From: an uncultured Alphaproteobacteria bacterium
Lineage (GTDB): Bacteria; Pseudomonadota; Alphaproteobacteria; Micavibrionales; Micavibrionaceae
Direction of reading: 5' to 3'
Assembly: GCA_937923625.1 (NCBI GenBank)
Contig: CALDTV010000010.1
Coordinates: 16,932-80,931 of the forward strand
Length of the DNA stretch: 64,000 nucleotides
Positions within the stretch are counted from its first letter, which is position 1. Each line of letters opens with the position of its first letter. Positions 34,658-43,991 of the stretch are shown here, piece by piece. The notes under the pieces were generated by a model. That model worked only from the letters and a program-made list of their open reading frames with translations, was not told where the DNA came from and searched no databases. Made by a program: the position numbers and the translations under genes.

Positions 34658-36073
34658 TTATAATTCGCGAATATCCGTCAACTTCCCCGTAATAGCGGCG
34701 GCGGCGGCCATGGCGGGAGACATTAAATGGGTGCGGCCTCCACGGCCTTGGCGGCCTTCAAAGTTGCGGTTGGAGGTTGAAGCACAGCGCTCTTGTGGCT
34801 CTAGCTGATCTGGGTTCATGCCCAAACACATGGAGCAACCGGCTTCACGCCAATCAAACCCAGCATTAATAAGTATTTCGGCAATGCCTTCGGCTTCAGC
34901 TTGTTCTTTCACCAGTCCTGAACCGGGGACAACCATGGCGAGCTTGATGTTAGGCGCAATTGTTTTGCCTTCGACAACTTTGGCGACGGCGCGTAAATCC
35001 TCGATACGGCCATTGGTGCATGATCCGATGAAGATTTTATCAACCGTGATATCCGTTAACGGTGTGCCAGCCGTTAAGCCCATATAATCCAGCATACGGG
35101 CGACAGATTTTTGTTTGGCTTCATCGTCAAAATCGCTCGGCGCAGGGACAACACCTGTGATGGGCATGACATCTTCGGGGGTCGTGCCCCATGTGACGGT
35201 TGGCGCAATATCTGCTGCATCCAGCACGACTTCTTTATCATAAGTAGCCCCTTCATCAGATTTGAGCGTCGCCCAATACGCAACGGCCTTATCCCATTGT
35301 TCGGCTTGGGGTGCCATTGGGCGGCCTTTTAAATAGTCAAACGTGGTCGCGTCAGGCGCGATTAAGCCTGCGCGTGCGCCGCCTTCAATCGACATGTTAC
35401 ACATGGTCATGCGGCCTTCCATCGACAGACTCTGCACTGCGTCTCCCGCATATTCCAGCACATATCCAGTGCCGCCCGCCGTGCCAATTTCACCAATGAT
35501 TGCTAAAATCATATCTTTGGCCGTTACACCGTCGCCAAGTTCACCATTCACCGTTATGCGCATGGATTTTGCGGGTTTTTGAATAAGGGTTTGTGTCGCA
35601 AGGACATGCTCGACCTCGCTTGTACCAATCCCAAAGGCCAATGCCCCAAACGCGCCGTGGGTAGAGGTGTGGGAGTCTCCACAGACAATTGTCATGCCCG
35701 GTTGGGTGAAGCCTTGTTCTGGGCCAATAATATGGACGATCCCTTGGCGTTTATCTGCCATATCAAACAGCTGAACGCCGAAATCTTCGCAGTTTTTATA
35801 GAGTGTCTCGACTTGAATACGGCTTTCTTCGTTCATGCCGCCTTCTTCCAAACGATCAGTTGTCGTGGGGACATTATGGTCACAAACCGCCAAAGTCGCA
35901 TCAATCCGCTGTACGGGGCGGTTCGCCATCTTCAAGCCTTCAAATGCCTGCGGGGAAGTGACTTCATGCACCAAATGACGGTCAATATAAATAAGGCTCG
36001 TACCATTTTCATCCGTATGGATAACGTGATCATCCCATATTTTTTGATATAATGTGCGCGGTGTAGTGGTCAT
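34658..36073 (-). CDS. leuC: 3-isopropylmalate dehydratase large subunit
   Basis: 471 residues of the aconitase family; holds the 4Fe-4S cluster of the LeuCD isomerase. Cluster ligands are in SCTNGR and in [36 protein letters not shown] is the expected substrate-side stretch (shown here only as family identifier, about residues 133-158). ATG at 36073, first gene of the leu group. The upstream 155 bases separate it from a divergent small gene and should hold its promoter; no leader peptide with leucine codons was seen. Confidence 0.97.
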   Translation of the reverse strand: MTTTPRTLYQKIWDDHVIHTDENGTSLIYIDRHLVHEVTSPQAFEGLKMANRPVQRIDATLAVCDHNVPTTTDRLEEGGMNEESRIQVETLYKNCEDFGVQLFDMADKRQGIVHIIGPEQGFTQPGMTIVCGDSHTSTHGAFGALAFGIGTSEVEHVLATQTLIQKPAKSMRITVNGELGDGVTAKDMILAIIGEIGTAGGTGYVLEYAGDAVQSLSMEGRMTMCNMSIEGGARAGLIAPDATTFDYLKGRPMAPQAEQWDKAVAYWATLKSDEGATYDKEVVLDAADIAPTVTWGTTPEDVMPITGVVPAPSDFDDEAKQKSVARMLDYMGLTAGTPLTDITVDKIFIGSCTNGRIEDLRAVAKVVEGKTIAPNIKLAMVVPGSGLVKEQAEAEGIAEILINAGFDWREAGCSMCLGMNPDQLEPQERCASTSNRNFEGRQGRGGRTHLMSPAMAAAAAITGKLTDIREL

Positions 36074-36171
36074 GTTTTATTTGCCTTTTATGTGGTGCAC
36101 TCTTATATCGTATTATGAAGCTGTTTTTCAAGTAAGTGGCCTAACGTGTCGCAATATTTTTTTAAAAAAAC

Positions 36172-36199
36172 TTGACATTATTTACATAAGCTGTATTTT
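36172..36199 (+). promoter_or_regulatory. Sigma-70-type promoter of the small exported protein
   Basis: TTGACA (36172-36177), a 16-base spacer, then TATTTT (36194-36199). The gene start follows about 30 bases later with AAGGAGA. This is one of the clearest promoters in the window. Confidence 0.7.
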
Positions 36200-36228
36200 G
36201 TGAGGCCTGTTTACTCAAGGAGATGGTA

Positions 36229-36543
36229 ATGCATTTAAAAGATATCATGGGTGGCGCGGTTTTTTTGGGAGCAGCAGTTTCAATGCCCACTTTGGCAGCT
36301 GCATTTGATTTAACGCGCCAATTACCAGAGTTTGTAGCCCCTTTTCATCATTGTACAAATAATGGTGACGGCGGCGTTTTGCTTATTCGTAATGATGACG
36401 CTATGAGCGTTGTTGATGTAGGCAACCAATGGGCAATATCTCAAGGAAACAAAATTTGTTATAATGTAAGTGATCCTTCTCAATATGCTCCCTTTTATCA
36501 GGCGAGTGCCTCTAGAGGATTAATATCACAGCTTGCTAAATGA
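36229..36543 (+). CDS. Small exported hypothetical protein
   Basis: 104 residues. A signal peptide (MHLKDIMGGAVFLGAAVSMP, cleavage near LAAA) leaves a mature protein of about 80 residues. Two Cys (CTNNGDGG and KICYNV) may form a disulfide. No family recognised. ATG at 36229 is chosen because AAGGAG is 6-7 bases upstream; an ATG at 36223 is too close. It has its own sigma-70-type promoter and is followed by a strong terminator, so it is a stand-alone, probably well-expressed gene. Confidence 0.75.
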   Translation: MHLKDIMGGAVFLGAAVSMPTLAAAFDLTRQLPEFVAPFHHCTNNGDGGVLLIRNDDAMSVVDVGNQWAISQGNKICYNVSDPSQYAPFYQASASRGLISQLAK

Positions 36544-36574
36544 TATTGCCTGATAGATTTATATTTTCATTAAA

Positions 36575-36608
36575 AAAAGAGCGCGGACATGTTGCCGCGC
36601 TTTTTTTT
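36575..36608. terminator. Terminator shared by convergent genes
   Basis: Stem GCGCGG / CCGCGC extended by an A run on the left and T run on the right, so it can work in both directions. It ends the small exported gene and the rplS end of the ribosomal block. Confidence 0.85.
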
Positions 36609-36631
36609 GATTATTGTTTGTAAAAGAAAGT

Positions 36632-37213
36632 TTAACCTTCAGCATTCTCCGCTGGCGCTTCTGCTGCGGCAGCTTCGGCTTCTTTGGCTTTCTTTTCTGC
36701 TTCTTTGGCAGCGGCTTTTTCGGCCTTGCGCTTTTCTTCTGCTACTTTGTTTTCTGCGCGCGCTGTCTTCTTTGCGGCTTTCTTATCAGCAGCTTTTTGT
36801 GTTTTAGACACTTTGTTCTTTTCTGCTTCGTCAATCACTTCCATACCGTGACCTGTTGTACGCTCGGAAATACGGGCGGACTTACCACGACGATCACGAA
36901 GATAGTAAAGCTTCGCACGACGGACAGAACCGCGGCGAATAAGCTCGATTGACTCGATACGTGGTGAAAATAGAGGGAACACACGTTCCACACCTTCACC
37001 AAGGCTAATTTTACGGACAGTAAAGCTGGCATTTGCGCCAGTTGTGCCAGAGCGGGCGATACAAACACCTTCGTATGCCTGAACACGCTCACGTGTACCC
37101 TCGCGGATTTTCACGTTTACTTTAACAGTATCACCGGCGGCAAATTCTGGAATTTTGTTGTCAGCCAAGAATTTTTCATTCTGACGGGCTTCAAATTTTT
37201 CTAATGTATTCAT
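36632..37213 (-). CDS. rplS: Ribosomal protein L19 with long C-terminal tail
   Basis: 50S protein at the subunit interface. Residues 1-115 match L19 ([47 protein letters not shown]). The remaining ~75 residues are an Ala/Lys/Glu-rich tail that E. coli L19 lacks. ATG at 37213. It is downstream of trmD on the minus strand but separated by about 740 bases that carry an opposite-strand ORF, so it probably has its own promoter. Confidence 0.96.
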   Translation of the reverse strand: MNTLEKFEARQNEKFLADNKIPEFAAGDTVKVNVKIREGTRERVQAYEGVCIARSGTTGANASFTVRKISLGEGVERVFPLFSPRIESIELIRRGSVRRAKLYYLRDRRGKSARISERTTGHGMEVIDEAEKNKVSKTQKAADKKAAKKTARAENKVAEEKRKAEKAAAKEAEKKAKEAEAAAAEAPAENAEG

Positions 37214-37400
37214 GGTCTTATCCTTGTTTTTTAATACATTTTAGCGGACTCGATAATCAAGGATATATGTATCCAAGGCAGTCCTTTTTGGCTTTAACTA
37301 TAAAAGCTATGCGGTTTATCCCAAATACCTTGCATTTTTGCAAGTATTTTGTTAATTTACGTAATGTTTTTTGTTTGTGAATTTAATAAAAGTAAAATGA

Positions 37401-37943
37401 ATGAGTAGTCTCGCCACAACTGCAGTTCGTGCCGCTTTAGGGGCTGTAATGCGTCGTCGTGTTCCTGTATCGCCAACAATTGCACGCATGCAATATATTT
37501 CACGGCTTAATCCCTTACAATATGTTGAGCTTAATGTTATCGGGAATCTAAGTGTACAAAACGCATTTGGACGAATTGCTGATGATGTGTCAGGCAAGCC
37601 GTATCGGCCTCACCTTTGGCATATTGATATAAAAATTGAACGAGGACAACGTATTGGGGATATTGCTGGTAATAACGCTTACAACATTCCTCAGGATAGC
37701 CGTGATATTAGAGTGAATATTGGGGACGGGTTGAATAGGCATGATTTTAACCAAATTTTTATTTCATTTTTTCCAGTCTTATCAAGTGGTTGTCTTAAGT
37801 ATGATTTGTTAAAGTCACTTGAAGACGCTGCGAGACATATGTCTGAAATTAATAGTGTGGAGATCGCATCACTTGTGAAAAATCTTAAAGGCTATGATTC
37901 CCAAATAGACTGTCGTACAGGACGGCCTGCTATGTTCCCTTAA
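37401..37943 (+). CDS. Hypothetical protein between trmD and rplS (opposite strand)
   Basis: 180 residues, no recognised family. A short basic N-terminus (AVRAALGAVMRRRVP) is followed by a mixed alpha/beta part with two Cys near the end (SSGCLKYD, QIDCRTGRP). No signal peptide or membrane segment is seen. ATG at 37401 lacks a clear ribosome site. It interrupts the usually contiguous trmD-rplS pair on the opposite strand, suggesting a later insertion. Coding is likely from its length and lack of a competing frame, but unproven. Confidence 0.55.
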   Translation: MSSLATTAVRAALGAVMRRRVPVSPTIARMQYISRLNPLQYVELNVIGNLSVQNAFGRIADDVSGKPYRPHLWHIDIKIERGQRIGDIAGNNAYNIPQDSRDIRVNIGDGLNRHDFNQIFISFFPVLSSGCLKYDLLKSLEDAARHMSEINSVEIASLVKNLKGYDSQIDCRTGRPAMFP

Positions 37944-37954
37944 GTGCGATAGTT

Positions 37955-38641
37955 TTAAAGTAAATCGGGACGAATTTTTTTTGTAATTTTTATCGACTGC
38001 TCTTCGCGCCATTCGTCAATTTTGGCGTGGTCGCCGTTTTTTAGGACTTCAGGAACGGAGTGCGTGACACTTTTCGTATCTGTCCATTCAGCGGGACGGG
38101 TGTAATGAGGGTATTCTAAAAGGCCGTTTATGTTCTCACCAAAGCTTTCATTATCCGCTGTATCCGCATTGCCCATAACATTAGGGAGAAGGCGAATGCA
38201 AGCATCCATCAAGATCATGGCGGCAGGCTCTCCGCCGCTTAAAACATAATCGCCGATAGATATTTCTTCAAAGTTATGCGCGTCCAAAATACGTTGGTCT
38301 ACGCCTTCGTACCGTCCACATAATAGTGTTAGGTTCTCTTCTTGCGATAGCTCTTTTGCGAGGGCTTGGTTTAAGACCTTGCCGCGCGGGGACAGATATA
38401 TTTTGCGCCCTTGATCGGGCACAGAAAGCAGGGCGCGTTCGATAATATCAGGGCGCATAACCATACCCGCACCGCCACCATAGGGTGTATCATCAACGCT
38501 TTTATGGTTGTCGGTGGCAAAATTACGAATATTTACGGTGTTAAATGACCAATCTCCGCGTTCCAGTGCTTTACCCGCCAAAGACTCTCCGAGCATGCTT
38601 GGAAACATATTAGGAAAGAGGGTGAGGATGTTAAATTTCAT
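37955..38641 (-). CDS. trmD: tRNA (guanine-N1-)-methyltransferase
   Basis: 228 residues. Methylates G37 of tRNAs with SAM, preventing frameshifts. Knotted SPOUT motifs are clear: DDTPYGGGAGMVMRP, LLCGRYEGVDQR and ISIGDYVLSGGEPAA. ATG at 38641 overlaps the rimM stop (ATGA). Part of the ffh-rpsP-rimM-trmD block. Confidence 0.97.
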   Translation of the reverse strand: MKFNILTLFPNMFPSMLGESLAGKALERGDWSFNTVNIRNFATDNHKSVDDTPYGGGAGMVMRPDIIERALLSVPDQGRKIYLSPRGKVLNQALAKELSQEENLTLLCGRYEGVDQRILDAHNFEEISIGDYVLSGGEPAAMILMDACIRLLPNVMGNADTADNESFGENINGLLEYPHYTRPAEWTDTKSVTHSVPEVLKNGDHAKIDEWREEQSIKITKKIRPDLL

Positions 38642-39147
38642 TCTCTTAAACCCTCTGGGATAACGACAATAATTTGATCCTCTTGAATATCTAGGATGGT
38701 GTCGTCAGTCATGGGGAGATAAAAACTTTCACCATTTTCTGGTTGAATATCGAGCAGATCACCAGCGCCGAAATTTTGAAAGGCGATTATTTTTCCTATC
38801 GATTCGCCATCTTGGCTGATGCAGGGCAGGCCAATAATATCATTGATATAGAACTCACCTTCGTCAGGTTCGGGAAGGGAGTTTTTATGAATGAAGAGGT
38901 TGGTGCCGCGTAACTTTTCGGCTTCGGTGCGGTCGTTTATACCGTCAATCTCTGCGAGCCAATGTTTAGCGGTCGCATTTTTTAATTTAATTTTGAGAGT
39001 TTTTTCGCCAGTTTCGGCAGTGAATAAATCACCATTAAGTAGATCGGTATTTTCAACAAACACATGAAGTTTGACGAGCCCCTTGATACCGTGTGCCGTG
39101 GCAATTTTGGCCACGCATAATCGGTTGTCTTTGGGCTCGTCTGTCAT
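38638..39147 (-). CDS. rimM: 16S rRNA processing protein RimM
   Basis: 169 residues, binds S19 and helps mature the 30S head. N-terminal RimM domain (CVAKIATAHGIKGLVKLH) and C-terminal PRC-barrel (EFYINDIIGLPC, then LPMTDDTILDI). ATG at 39147, 17 bases after rpsP, and coupled to trmD by a 4-base overlap. Confidence 0.95.
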   Translation of the reverse strand: MTDEPKDNRLCVAKIATAHGIKGLVKLHVFVENTDLLNGDLFTAETGEKTLKIKLKNATAKHWLAEIDGINDRTEAEKLRGTNLFIHKNSLPEPDEGEFYINDIIGLPCISQDGESIGKIIAFQNFGAGDLLDIQPENGESFYLPMTDDTILDIQEDQIIVVIPEGLRE

Positions 39148-39164
39148 TTCTTAAAGCGAAGAAA

Positions 39165-39650
39165 TTAATCTTCTTTTTTCGCTTCTTCAACAGGGGCTTC
39201 AGCTTCAGCAGCTGGTGCCTCCGCAGGAGCTTCCTCAGCAGGCGCATTCTTTGCTTCCTCAGCGGCGGCTTTTGCTTCTTCTTCAGCAGCTTTTGCGGCT
39301 TCAGCATTCGCTTTTTTCTTTTCTTCCTTATCGGCAATACGCATCTTTGTTTTTTCAGATGGCTGGCCTTTATTCGGGTTGTTGGGTGTTTCGGGCATGG
39401 GTGCAAGACCTGCTTTACCTAAAAACACAGCAACACGGTAAGATGGTTGTGCGCCTTCACCAAGCCAGTGCTTGATACGCTCCTCGTTTAAATTTACGCG
39501 GTTGTCATCATCTTTTGCGAGTAGTGGGTTATATGTACCCAAACGCTCGATGTAACGACCATCACGCGGCATGCGTTTATCCGCAACCACGATACGGTAG
39601 AATGGGCGGGATTTACGTCCACCTCTTGATAGTCTCATTGCTAGTGCCAT
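39165..39650 (-). CDS. rpsP: Ribosomal protein S16 with long C-terminal tail
   Basis: 30S protein. The first ~80 residues are typical S16 ([34 protein letters not shown]). The remaining ~80 residues are a Lys then Ala/Glu/Pro-rich tail, so the protein is about twice the E. coli length. ATG at 39650. L19 nearby carries a similar tail. Some length extension of S16 is known in alphaproteobacteria; its role is unclear. Confidence 0.95.
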   Translation of the reverse strand: MALAMRLSRGGRKSRPFYRIVVADKRMPRDGRYIERLGTYNPLLAKDDDNRVNLNEERIKHWLGEGAQPSYRVAVFLGKAGLAPMPETPNNPNKGQPSEKTKMRIADKEEKKKANAEAAKAAEEEAKAAAEEAKNAPAEEAPAEAPAAEAEAPVEEAKKED

Positions 39651-39696
39651 TTTAGTTCTCCTTTAGTGTGTTTAAAATGTTTGTTTGTTAATTCGG

Positions 39697-41322
39697 TTAT
39701 CTTTTCTTTTTCTTAGGTTTGCGGTTTTTCTTTGAACCGCCGCGTGTGGGAAGGCCGGGCATGCCCATGCCGCCGCCCATATTGCTCATCGGGCCGCCCA
39801 GACCTGCAAGGCCAGGCATTGTCGCGCCAGCAGCCATATTACCTGCATCATCAAATGGGTTCGCGCCTAATGGCCCCTCATTATTCATGTCTTTGGCGAG
39901 GGCCTCGAAATCCATGTCGCCACCTTCCATGCCCCCACCCATACCTTGTGAAAGCATCTCAAGCTCATCGCCTTTGCCGCCCATAAGGGATTTCATTTGT
40001 TTCATCATGCCACCCATGCCCATCTTTTTGATGCGCTTCATGACTTGTTGCATTTGTTGTTGTTGCTTGCACAATTTATTGATTTCTTGAACGGTTGTTC
40101 CTGATCCTGCGGCGATACGTTTTTTACGCGAAGCATTCATAAGCGAAGGCTTTTCGCGCTCTTGTAATGTCATTGAAAGGATGATGGCTTCGTGTTTTTT
40201 CAACACGCTATCTGCCAAGCCATTTTCTTCCAGTTGCGATGCCATTTTGCCCAAGCCTGGTAGCATTTTCATCATCGCGCCTGCGCCGCCCATTTTGGAC
40301 ATTTGCTTCATTTGTTTTAAAAGGTCATTAAAATCAAACTGTCCTTTTTTTAACTTCTCTGCCATTTCGGCAGCGTCTTCTTGCTCGATATTCTCTGCGG
40401 CTTTTTCAACGAGGGAAACAACATCCCCCATACCAAGGATACGTCCCGCAATACGGTCAGGATAAAACGGCTCAATCTTATCCCATTGCTCGCCCGTTCC
40501 CATCAACTTGATCGGCTTACCCGTAACGGCCTTCATTGACATGGCGGCACCGCCGCGTGCGTCACCATCAATACGGGTCATCATTATGCCCGTGATACCA
40601 ACTTTTTCATCGAACTCTTTGGCAACATTCACCGCGTCTTGTCCTGTCATCGCATCGACAACCAGTAAGGTTTCCGACGGATTGGAGAGTTTTGAGATCG
40701 CCGTGACTTCGGCCATTAATTCTTCATCAATGCTCAAACGCCCAGCAGTGTCGAGCATGACGATGTCAAAGCCGCCAAGCCTCGCCTCGCTCATCGCGCG
40801 TTTGGTAATATCAATCGGTGATTGGCCTTTAATGATCTCAAGCGTTGCAACGCCTGTTTGCTCACCCAACACCGCGAGCTGTTCTTGCGCGGCGGGGCGT
40901 TGCGTATCAAGCGACGCCATCAAGATTTTCTTATTTTGCTTATCGCTTAAAAATTTGGAGATTTTCGCGGTCGAGGTCGTTTTACCAGACCCCTGTAAAC
41001 CCACCATCAAAAACGCCGCGGGCGGCGCAGCATTAATATTTAATTCTTCAACGTCATTGCCGCCGAGCATTTCGACCATGGTGTCGTGAACAATTTTGAC
41101 GACTTGCTGACCAGGTGTGACGGATTTAACGACTTCTGCGCCAATCGCGCGAGATTTAACGATTTCAATAAATTCTTTAACAACAGGAAGCGCAACATCG
41201 GCCTCAAGCAAAGCGACGCGAATTTCGCGTGCGGCATCATTGACTTCTGCCTCGGTCAGGTTGCCCTTACCACGCAGTTTATCAAATATTCCGCCGAGTT
41301 TATCGCTTAAACTATCAAACAA
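39697..41322 (-). CDS. ffh: Signal recognition particle protein Ffh
   Basis: 541 residues, somewhat long for Ffh. The N and G domains have the GTPase loop GLQGSGKTTSTAK (about 109-121), DTQRPAAQEQL, DTAGRL and TRIDGDARGG. The M domain is Met-rich (MGMGGMMKQMKSLMG), followed by a Gly/Met/Pro-rich tail and a basic end (KKNRKPKKKKR). It binds signal peptides of nascent membrane proteins and works with FtsY, also in this window. The frame begins with TTG at 41322, with GAAGGA 9-14 bases upstream. Confidence 0.96.
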   Translation of the reverse strand: MFDSLSDKLGGIFDKLRGKGNLTEAEVNDAAREIRVALLEADVALPVVKEFIEIVKSRAIGAEVVKSVTPGQQVVKIVHDTMVEMLGGNDVEELNINAAPPAAFLMVGLQGSGKTTSTAKISKFLSDKQNKKILMASLDTQRPAAQEQLAVLGEQTGVATLEIIKGQSPIDITKRAMSEARLGGFDIVMLDTAGRLSIDEELMAEVTAISKLSNPSETLLVVDAMTGQDAVNVAKEFDEKVGITGIMMTRIDGDARGGAAMSMKAVTGKPIKLMGTGEQWDKIEPFYPDRIAGRILGMGDVVSLVEKAAENIEQEDAAEMAEKLKKGQFDFNDLLKQMKQMSKMGGAGAMMKMLPGLGKMASQLEENGLADSVLKKHEAIILSMTLQEREKPSLMNASRKKRIAAGSGTTVQEINKLCKQQQQMQQVMKRIKKMGMGGMMKQMKSLMGGKGDELEMLSQGMGGGMEGGDMDFEALAKDMNNEGPLGANPFDDAGNMAAGATMPGLAGLGGPMSNMGGGMGMPGLPTRGGSKKNRKPKKKKR

Positions 41323-41438
41323 CCTTTGAATCCTTCATAAATAGCAAAATCGCCCCGGTGAGCGTATCTTCGCCGACCGAGGGGTACCGTTAAGCACTAG
41401 CCATTAACAATGACAGTGAATTTGAAGGTTTTTTACCC

Positions 41439-41465
41439 ATTATGCTTGTGGTATGCAAGCATAAT
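41439..41465. promoter_or_regulatory. Perfect inverted repeat upstream of alr
   Basis: ATTATGCTTG, a 7-base spacer, then CAAGCATAAT, ending 20 bases before the alr start. It may be a dimeric regulator's operator or an mRNA hairpin near the ribosome site. No T run follows, so it is not a terminator. The ffh side of this gap (41354-41385) has a second, CCCC/GGGG-based hairpin. Confidence 0.5.
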
Positions 41466-41485
41466 GTTGAATTTTAAAAAAATGC

Positions 41486-42622
41486 ATGGGTTGGGGAATG
41501 TCTGAATACGATCAATACATAAGAAATACTTGGTTTGAAATCGATCTCAATCAGTTTCAAAAGAATATTCAGATCATTAAAGATCATGTCAAAACGAGAG
41601 TTCTAGTTGTTGTCAAGGCGAATGCTTATGGACACGGCCTTGTTAAATGTGGATTGGCCGCCGAAGAATCCGGTGCAACTATGTTGGGCGTTGCAACGGT
41701 AGGAGAGGCATCTTTACTTCGCAAAGCTGATGTGAAAATTCCGCTACTTCGTATGACGGCTTATGGTGAGAATGAAATGGAAAGCTTCATAAAAGATGAT
41801 ATTCATTTCTTCGTTTGGACAGTAGAACAAATTGAAAGTGCGAATAGGATTGCGGAGGTCAAGGGCAAAAAGGCGAACGTTCATTTAAAAGTTGATACGG
41901 GTATGGGGCGTGCAGGTGTTTTTGCTGAAAACGTAAAACTTGTCGTAGAAATTATTAAAAAATCAGGAAACGTTAATTTTGAAGGTGTTTGTAGCCACTT
42001 TCACACCGCTGATATGATTGAGACTGATTCTGTCTTTAGGCAAATTGATAAATTTGAACAAGCTTTAAGCACTCTTGATGATATGGGCATCACGCCACCA
42101 TATATCCATTTATCTAATTCTCCCGCGTTATTAAGATTTAAAGAGGCGCGTTATAATATGGTGCGGACGGGTGTTATTACTTATGGACAATATTATGAGC
42201 GCAATACAGAGCTTTTTGATGGAATGAAAGCTATGGGGACATGGAAGGCCAGGCTTGTCTCTGTCAAAACATTGCCGCCAAACCATGGTGTTAGCTACAG
42301 CCTTAAATATAGAACTGAAAAAGAAGAGCGTATTGGCATTATTCCTGTTGGATATGCGGATGGCTTTCACCGCCGACCATTAGGAGCAAATAAGGTTTTA
42401 CTGAATGGAAGGCGTGTAAATGTTATCGGTAGCGTTTGTATGGATCAATGTATGATTAAAATTCCTGACGATTTAGACGCGCAAATAGGTGATGAAGTGG
42501 TTATTATGGGCGGGCAAGGAAGTGACTATATAGACTCTCTTGATATCGCAGACGCATGGGGCACAAATAATTATGAAGTTTTTGCTAATATTAGTGACCG
42601 TGTTCCTCGGGTTTATATTTGA
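41486..42622 (+). CDS. alr: Alanine racemase
   Basis: A PLP enzyme converting L- and D-alanine, the source of D-Ala for peptidoglycan. The PLP lysine lies in VVKANAYGHG (Lys44) and the catalytic Tyr in GVSYSLKY (Tyr271). VGYADGFHR and SVCMDQCMIK are further family motifs. 378 residues from ATG 41486; an ATG at 41498 (MSEYDQ) is equally possible, as neither has a well-placed ribosome site. Next to mtaB on the same strand. The biosynthetic or catabolic role cannot be told from sequence. Confidence 0.95.
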   Translation: MGWGMSEYDQYIRNTWFEIDLNQFQKNIQIIKDHVKTRVLVVVKANAYGHGLVKCGLAAEESGATMLGVATVGEASLLRKADVKIPLLRMTAYGENEMESFIKDDIHFFVWTVEQIESANRIAEVKGKKANVHLKVDTGMGRAGVFAENVKLVVEIIKKSGNVNFEGVCSHFHTADMIETDSVFRQIDKFEQALSTLDDMGITPPYIHLSNSPALLRFKEARYNMVRTGVITYGQYYERNTELFDGMKAMGTWKARLVSVKTLPPNHGVSYSLKYRTEKEERIGIIPVGYADGFHRRPLGANKVLLNGRRVNVIGSVCMDQCMIKIPDDLDAQIGDEVVIMGGQGSDYIDSLDIADAWGTNNYEVFANISDRVPRVYI

Positions 42623-42655
42623 CGAAATTTTATAACCGCTGTAAATCCATTGCAT

Positions 42656-43909
42656 ATGACTAAAAACCCACCTGAACTCGTCACCTTTGGCTGTCGTCTC
42701 AATACTTATGAGAGCGAGGTAATGCGCGGCCATGCGCAAAAGGCGGGGATGGGCGATGCCATTATCTTTAATACCTGTGCGGTGACCAAGGAAGCCGAAA
42801 GGCAAGCACGGCAAGCCATTCGCCGTGCAAGGCGGGATAATCCAAACGCGAAAATCATTGTCACCGGCTGTTCCGCACAGATTGATCCGGATACTTACGC
42901 ACAAATGGATGAGGTCGATCAAATTATTGGTAATGATTTGAAGTTAAAAGCCGAAAGCTGGGGGATAGAAGGGGCGGAGCGCGTCCTGGTCAATGATATT
43001 ATGTCCGTGAAGGAAACGGCAGGGCATTTAATCGAGGGGATTGAAGGGCAGGCGCGGGCGTTTATTCAGGTTCAAAATGGCTGTGATCATCGCTGTACCT
43101 TTTGTATTATCCCCTATGGCCGTGGAAATTCGCGCTCCGTGCCTATCGGTGAGATTAGCGATCAAGTACGGAAATTGGTGGAGAGCGGCTATAACGAAGT
43201 TGTGATGACAGGCGTCGATGTGACCTCGTACGGTGCGGATTTACCGGGTCAGCCGAGCCTGGGGCAGATGATCCGCCGTGTGTTGGCGCTGGTGCCTGAG
43301 TTGCCGCGTTTGCGCCTCTCCTCGCTTGACCCTGTTGAGATTGACGAAGACCTTTGGCGTTTGATCGCCGAAGAGCCGCGCTTGATGCCGCATTTGCACA
43401 TGAGTCTGCAAGCAGGCGACGATATGATCTTGAAACGCATGAAAAGACGCCATTTACGCAGTGATGCGATAGAAATGTGCCGTAAAGCGCGTGAATTCCG
43501 CCCTGATATGGCCTTTGGAGCGGATATTATTGCCGGTTTTCCAACGGAAACCGACGAAATGTTCCAAAACACCCTCGATATTGTCGAAGAATGTGATTTA
43601 ACCTTCCTTCATGTGTTTCCTTATAGCGAACGTCCCGGAACGCCCGCCGCAAAAATCCCAAACCAAGTGCCGGTGCCGGAGCGTAAAGAGCGAGCAGCAC
43701 GGTTACGGGCGCAAGGCGAAAAACAGCTGCAAAAATTCCTGCGATCTCACACGAATAAAAAACGACAAGTCATTGTAGAAAAAGGAAATATTGGCCGCAC
43801 GGAGCACTTCGCCGAAGTGCGCTTAGATCAAGAATGCGAGGCCGGTAGCTTAGTGAATGTGATGACGGGCGATGTTGATGGCACTTTACTAACCTCTAAG
43901 GCCGTATAA
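42656..43909 (+). CDS. mtaB: tRNA (t6A37) methylthiotransferase MtaB
   Basis: A radical-SAM enzyme that adds a methylthio group to t6A37 in ANN-reading tRNAs. 417 residues. The N-terminal UPF0004 domain supplies three cluster Cys (FGCRLNTYE, FNTCAVT, TGCSAQ). The radical SAM CxxxCxxC is CDHRCTFC (Cys143, 147, 150). A TRAM-like C-terminal domain ends the protein. MtaB is favoured over MiaB by the FGCRLN and FNTCAVT wording. ATG at 42656 is preferred over an in-frame TTG at 42650. Confidence 0.93.
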   Translation: MTKNPPELVTFGCRLNTYESEVMRGHAQKAGMGDAIIFNTCAVTKEAERQARQAIRRARRDNPNAKIIVTGCSAQIDPDTYAQMDEVDQIIGNDLKLKAESWGIEGAERVLVNDIMSVKETAGHLIEGIEGQARAFIQVQNGCDHRCTFCIIPYGRGNSRSVPIGEISDQVRKLVESGYNEVVMTGVDVTSYGADLPGQPSLGQMIRRVLALVPELPRLRLSSLDPVEIDEDLWRLIAEEPRLMPHLHMSLQAGDDMILKRMKRRHLRSDAIEMCRKAREFRPDMAFGADIIAGFPTETDEMFQNTLDIVEECDLTFLHVFPYSERPGTPAAKIPNQVPVPERKERAARLRAQGEKQLQKFLRSHTNKKRQVIVEKGNIGRTEHFAEVRLDQECEAGSLVNVMTGDVDGTLLTSKAV

Positions 43910-43991
43910 ATTATTTGCATAATTTTTATTTCTGCTCAATGACAGTAATAGCGAATTATATGTTTTAGGGAAAATAACTATTAATAGATAG

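Noticed and set aside
41341..41400. CCCC/GGGG hairpin upstream of ffh as the SRP (4.5S) RNA
   Set aside because: It lacks the conserved 4.5S apical loop; only a small stem is visible.
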